DNA of 64,000 nt. It comes from an uncultured Dialister sp. Its GTDB lineage: Bacteria > Bacillota > Negativicutes > Veillonellales > Dialisteraceae. Positions 60,506-64,000 of this stretch are shown piece after piece. How positions within the stretch are numbered: position 1 is the first letter of the stretch; each line of letters starts with the position of its first letter. The translations under genes were made by a program, and so were the position numbers. The notes under the pieces are model-generated. The model saw only the letters and a program-made list of their open reading frames with translations, was not told where the DNA came from and searched no databases. Location of the stretch: NCBI GenBank assembly GCA_900541485.1, contig UQJW01000004.1, positions 1 to 64,000 on the forward strand. Direction: 5' to 3'.

Positions 60506-60769
60506 TCATATGTTTTTATGAAATTCTTCAAACTTCAGGTTGCGACTGCGCTGTATATCACAGTTGAATAAGGAATGCACAAAAAGGCGCGGATTATACA
60601 ATGCCCTCATCGGAAACGCTTCATATACTTCTGCTATACAAGAACATTCGTAGTCAACGATTTCCGCTTCTGCTCCCAATCTTTTCACTGTTTTCTGAAG
60701 AGCATACATTTGGAGTGCTGCACCATAGTTCACAGCATGCTGAAATGTTAATATACCGATTTTTTTCAA
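60506..60769 (-). pseudogene. Polysaccharide pyruvyl transferase, N-terminal fragment
   Basis: 87 codons from TTG 60769 (preceded by AGGCGG). KKIGILTFQHAVNYGAALQMYALQKTVKRLGAEAEIVDY is the canonical N-terminus of the family that adds ketal pyruvate to surface sugars (motif quoted in part: ILTFQHAVNYGAALQ). Normal members exceed 300 residues; this one stops at a TGA after FEEFHKNI. It cannot be functional. It marks a former function of the locus. Confidence 0.75.
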
Positions 60770-60802
60770 TTCATACCGCCTTTTTATAAACAATTTTACT
60801 TG

Positions 60803-62512
60803 TCAGATATTGTTATCACCTTTGCTAAATAGCAGAAGGAAAGAAATTGCCATCACTGTCCAGTAACAGAAAGTAATATTTATCCCATCGCCCAAACCGG
60901 TTGCCATAATTCCTACAAATGACAAGGCACTGAAAATAAATGGACTGATTCTCTCTACCTCCATTTCCCTCCTAATGAGTATTTTCCCATATTGCCAAAA
61001 AAGCATAAGTGCCGGAAAAAGGTAAAGTCCAAGTCCCAGAAATCCGGTCTCTGCAAATCGGAGAGTAAAGTCACCTAAATTAGGAAATCCGGCGCCCAGT
61101 AATCCCCATTTATCAATGTTTTTATTCCATTTTTGGACTTCACCACCGGGATCCTTATCAAGCTTTTCCCGCAGATACCCCTGCCGCAATGAAGTACCTA
61201 CACCAAATATCGGATGCTCCAGCCCGATTTGAATATGTGTTTTCTGTACTGTGAAGCGGGAATGGTTACTCCCGGCATGAATCCCTTTTTCGCCAGATCC
61301 GGAAAGAGATTTCAAATTGTGTTCCACATATTCCGTAGCACTGGTTTGGGGAATTTTCTTATTTGATTCCTTTTCTTTCTTTTGCGCACTTTGATTTAAT
61401 TCTTTCCCTTTCTTTTGCACACTTTGATTTAATTCCTTTTCTTTCTTCTGCATGTTCTGCCACTTAGTAGCGAGTGGAGTCCATTCGCCAATTCGGCTGG
61501 GAACCTGACCATATTTTAAAAACTCCATCGATCCTGCAAAAGCTGAGCTATACCCTATACCAAGGATTACTAATAAAATAAATAATTTCTTTTGTACCCG
61601 ATATAAGCAAATCAATGCAAAAATCACGAACACACAAAGGTTGACTGCTAAAGCTGTCCTGGACTGTGTCAAAAAAATTTCAAATGCTAAAACAATAAAG
61701 AGTCCGCATAGAGACAGCTTCTTCCGCACATCAGTCTGCCGAAAAATATTCCACCAAAGAAGAGGAAACGCGAAAGCCATATAAATACCAAAATAGGACG
61801 GCTCCAGAAAAATAGATCTGTTTTGGGCACCCCAAAACAGAGGCGTATGAAATTGATAATAATCAGCTTTAGCTGAAACATTTCCATGAATGAAAGGAAG
61901 AACCATTGTGATAAAATTCTGTGCCCACATCTGTCCGTTCTGATAACATACATCCACCAGCCCATATGCTGCTATGATAACAAGGTCTACTGTGGTGACC
62001 TTAAGAAGAATATCAAGAGCCCGCTGAATACGGTTATGATACCAACAGAAAATCATGTAAGCCCCACCAAAAGTGGAGATGGTCTCAAAGAAGATAGTCT
62101 TAATAGGGCGGGCAAACATCCAAAATTCAATCAAAGCCTTTTTAGTAATCGGAATCCCAAGATCATTAAAAATTGCCAATGGTTTCGGCAGCTTTTCGAT
62201 TTGTCCTGCCGGACCGTTGAGAATCAGGTCATAATAAGGATAGTCAAAAAGCGCCCAGGCAAGAGAAATAAGAAGTACGGTTAAGTAAGCAATAATAAAT
62301 TTCCTGAAAATACTCCACTTGTAAACTACATTTTTATATTTCCACTGGCAGTAAGCAGTATAAACAAAACCAATCACAAGCGGATATATTACCAAATCCT
62401 GTCCGAACGGTCCTCCCAGAATATTCAGCCACAGTACCTGGGGAATATACTTAAATGGCAGTGAAAAAACAATAAGTGCAAAAATAACGTCAACATATTT
62501 TCTATTCATCAT
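60803..62512 (-). CDS. Wzy/O-antigen ligase-like membrane protein with internal repeats
   Basis: 569 residues, about 12 membrane helices. The FLTQSRTALAVNL segment and, after a long loop, HIQIGLEHPIFGVGTSLRQGYL match the Wzy_C/O-antigen ligase family, which polymerises or ligates undecaprenyl-linked glycans outside the cytoplasmic membrane. The loop (~330-450) contains three copies of an 11-residue unit (QKKEKELNQSV and variants, ~355-387), unusual for this family. Either of two adjacent ATGs (62512, 62509) follows AGAGAGG. Confidence 0.85.
   Translation of the reverse strand: MMNRKYVDVIFALIVFSLPFKYIPQVLWLNILGGPFGQDLVIYPLVIGFVYTAYCQWKYKNVVYKWSIFRKFIIAYLTVLLISLAWALFDYPYYDLILNGPAGQIEKLPKPLAIFNDLGIPITKKALIEFWMFARPIKTIFFETISTFGGAYMIFCWYHNRIQRALDILLKVTTVDLVIIAAYGLVDVCYQNGQMWAQNFITMVLPFIHGNVSAKADYYQFHTPLFWGAQNRSIFLEPSYFGIYMAFAFPLLWWNIFRQTDVRKKLSLCGLFIVLAFEIFLTQSRTALAVNLCVFVIFALICLYRVQKKLFILLVILGIGYSSAFAGSMEFLKYGQVPSRIGEWTPLATKWQNMQKKEKELNQSVQKKGKELNQSAQKKEKESNKKIPQTSATEYVEHNLKSLSGSGEKGIHAGSNHSRFTVQKTHIQIGLEHPIFGVGTSLRQGYLREKLDKDPGGEVQKWNKNIDKWGLLGAGFPNLGDFTLRFAETGFLGLGLYLFPALMLFWQYGKILIRREMEVERISPFIFSALSFVGIMATGLGDGINITFCYWTVMAISFLLLFSKGDNNI
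61352..61450. repeat. 33-bp tandem repeat, three units, inside the polymerase gene
   Basis: Units at 61450-61418, 61417-61385 and 61384-61352 on the minus strand. The first two are nearly identical; the third diverges in its second half. Period 33 keeps the reading frame when units are gained or lost. Confidence 0.85.
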
Positions 62513-62703
62513 TTTTCCTCTCTAAATCTCTCTTAAATTGTCCCCGCAATTTCATAATAGAATTACAAATTCATCAATCATACTATATTCATCTAAATTT
62601 TTATAATTATTTTTTTAGGCCATAAATGGCGCATTATCAAAAATGATTTTATTTATATTAAATTCTTGGTTTTAATAGATATTAATTTCTCTTTTATAAT
62701 TTT
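62513..62703. other. AT-rich gap upstream of the polymerase gene
   Basis: No gene seen. Contains a small palindrome GCCAT-AA-ATGGC and a minus-strand TATGAT that could be a -10, without a convincing -35. Confidence 0.45.
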
Positions 62704-62856
62704 TTATAAACGCAAAAAATAATAGCCCAAAAAAGAAGAAAGTATACGGTCGGATTCTTCCCAACACAATCTATACTGCTCAGTCACTAAGGTAAAGGAG
62801 AAAATTAAAATCATTAGCACAAGACAGGATTCAGTATACTTAAACAATCGGTTCAT
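62704..62856 (-). CDS. Short single-TM open frame, possibly a truncated gene
   Basis: 50 residues: MNRLFKYTESC, then a hydrophobic helix (LVLMILIFSFTLV) and a soluble tail. ATG 62856 overlaps the end of the GT4 gene by 17 bp and has GAGGGG at proper distance, so it is probably translated. The length and hydrophobic start suggest the N-terminus of a larger membrane protein lost by deletion; a genuine small protein is the alternative. Confidence 0.4.
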   Translation of the reverse strand: MNRLFKYTESCLVLMILIFSFTLVTEQYRLCWEESDRILSSFLGYYFLRL

Positions 62857-63988
62857 TTGACCCCTCATAAAACTCTTCCAATTTCCCGATTTCTTTCTCA
62901 ATATCATACCCCGCGTCAGTAATTTCTTTCTGCATACCTCTGCGGGGGATATTGCTTTTCTTTAAGATTTCTTCTGCCCAATTCTCCGCCGGTATTTTCA
63001 AAGAAATAAAATGAACCAAATTAGATACCCCCAATTCATGGGGAATCGTATCTGAACAAAAACAAGGAAGCCCTGCCGCTTGTGCTTCTATTCCAACAAT
63101 TCCCAGTCCTTCAAAACGGCTGGGGAGAAGAAAACAGTCCATAGCCTGCATCAGAGCCGGAACGTCATTGCGAATCCCCAGAAACTGTACATTATGCTCA
63201 ATACCCAGCTTGTATACTTTAGTCTTTGCTTCGTCCATATACGAAGAGTCTCCCACATAACTCCCGATTAAAAGAAGTTTTGCATTGTTTTTTTTCTTTA
63301 CCAATTCATAAAAGATATCGATCAAGAAAGAATGTTTTTTTTGATAACTGAAACGACCTACATGACCTACAACGAAATCTGTGTCCTTAATTTTCAGTTC
63401 TCTACGTTTTTTAAGGCGTAGAGTTGAATTGAACTTGAATTTCTGCACACTAATTCCATTGTTAATTAAAGTATAAATACGTTTTTCCAACATGCTCTTC
63501 GGATACATCCACTCTGCTGCTTTTCGGGAACAGGCCAAAAAATGTTTTGCCACTAAAGGCAACATAGGCTTAAATACCTGGTGAAGTACCTGCTTAATTT
63601 TTCGATACTTTCCATCCACTCCGGTGCTGTGAGAATGAACGAGAATCTTCTCTGCCCCTGCCTCCTTGCAGACAAGTGCATAGAGGAATAATTTATAGGA
63701 AACGTCAGAATGGATATGAATCACATCATAATTTTCTTTTTTTACCAGACCGTATAATTTCCTAAAACTTCGCAACTGCTTAGCAAACAAATTCCCTGTA
63801 TATCCGCAGTAGTGCACCTTCCCGCCAAAGCTTTCAACATATTCGATATGCTCTTTCTTTTCAAATTTCTCAAAAGCACATAAGTCAATTTGAAAACCCC
63901 GGTCAATATTCTCCAGAATATTGACCACAAAAGCATAAACGCCCCCATACCCGTTATCGTCTACATTAACTTCTAAAACTCTTTTCAT
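62840..63988 (-). CDS. GT4-family glycosyltransferase (EpsF-like)
   Basis: 382 residues, GT-B fold. The N-terminal GYGGVYAFVVNIL loop, VIHIHSDVSYKL and the C-terminal Rossmann half with VGHVGRFSYQKKH and LLPSRFEGLGIVGIEAQAAGLP (the E-x7-E donor-binding motif) are diagnostic. It adds a hexose or similar sugar to a lipid-linked repeat unit. ATG 63988 follows GGAG; a possible upstream stop (TGATG) suggests coupling to a gene outside the window. Confidence 0.93.
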   Translation of the reverse strand: MKRVLEVNVDDNGYGGVYAFVVNILENIDRGFQIDLCAFEKFEKKEHIEYVESFGGKVHYCGYTGNLFAKQLRSFRKLYGLVKKENYDVIHIHSDVSYKLFLYALVCKEAGAEKILVHSHSTGVDGKYRKIKQVLHQVFKPMLPLVAKHFLACSRKAAEWMYPKSMLEKRIYTLINNGISVQKFKFNSTLRLKKRRELKIKDTDFVVGHVGRFSYQKKHSFLIDIFYELVKKKNNAKLLLIGSYVGDSSYMDEAKTKVYKLGIEHNVQFLGIRNDVPALMQAMDCFLLPSRFEGLGIVGIEAQAAGLPCFCSDTIPHELGVSNLVHFISLKIPAENWAEEILKKSNIPRRGMQKEITDAGYDIEKEIGKLEEFYEGSNEPIV

Positions 63989-64000
63989 CAGTACTCCATC

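Overview
The window reads as chromosomal DNA of a diderm Firmicute (class Negativicutes), most likely Dialister or a close Veillonellaceae relative; the genus is an inference. Housekeeping proteins look Firmicute-like (ybxF-rpsL-rpsG-fusA-tuf order, GerW/DUF2953 pair, ECF transporter S component, PIN-PhoH). There are also outer-membrane hallmarks: an OmpH/Skp chaperone, a TonB-dependent receptor, and a trimeric autotransporter whose YadA anchor is followed by an SLH domain. No rRNA, tRNA, CRISPR array, integrase or insertion sequence was recognised.

Layout. 1-3404 (minus): str operon ybxF-rpsL-rpsG-fusA-tuf behind its own consensus promoter. 3794-9511 (plus): LOG-family gene, then a 1431-residue acyl-CoA dehydratase activase/dehydratase-like fusion overlapping a TetR regulator. 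9565-12626 (minus): macro-domain protein, vWA protein, B3/4-domain protein paired with a DEDDh exonuclease. 12771-23613 (minus): TonB receptor, glutamate dehydrogenase, two tandem 451-residue NSS transporters, RluA-type pseudouridine synthase, glyoxalase-tcdA-C39-like operon, phytase-like secreted protein. 23802-26117 (minus): trimeric autotransporter adhesin broken by three apparent one-base deletions, with homopolymers in both its promoter spacer and its signal-peptide region. 26502-27755: tyrS. 27837-34088 (minus): nfo-DUF4153-sbcD-sbcC. 34333-35922: secreted beta-helix-like protein of unknown role.

36062-40515 (minus): upp, CpXC protein, stalk-domain protein, nitroreductase, AGCS symporter. 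40790-43170: a one-TM orphan, then a truncated MocR-type regulator divergent from an ECF S component, with a perfect 10-bp inverted repeat across the shared promoter. 43221-46691 (minus): DraG-like ADP-ribosylglycohydrolase and gyrA. 47003-47509 (plus): orphan. 47577-50256 (minus): a MutT-like/MutY oxidised-guanine pair plus a metallophosphoesterase. 50374-55515 (minus): OmpH, then PAP2-WYL-DUF2953-GerW, PIN-PhoH and a small membrane protein.

55770-63988 (minus): a surface-polysaccharide locus with a GT4 transferase, Wzy-like polymerase, Wzx-like flippase, GT2 (GtrB/DPM-like) transferase and a polytopic membrane protein. Between the intact genes lie several gene fragments (pyruvyl transferase N-terminus, flippase C-terminus, small membrane pieces), indicating repeated rearrangement. 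The polymerase carries an in-frame 33-bp tandem repeat in a predicted loop.

The most unusual signals are the adhesin with homopolymers in both promoter and reading frame, the nested hairpin leader of the NSS transporter, the MocR/ECF operator-like repeat, the polymerase tandem repeat, and the macro-domain/HTH-like fusion. I did not find a clear new multi-gene system.
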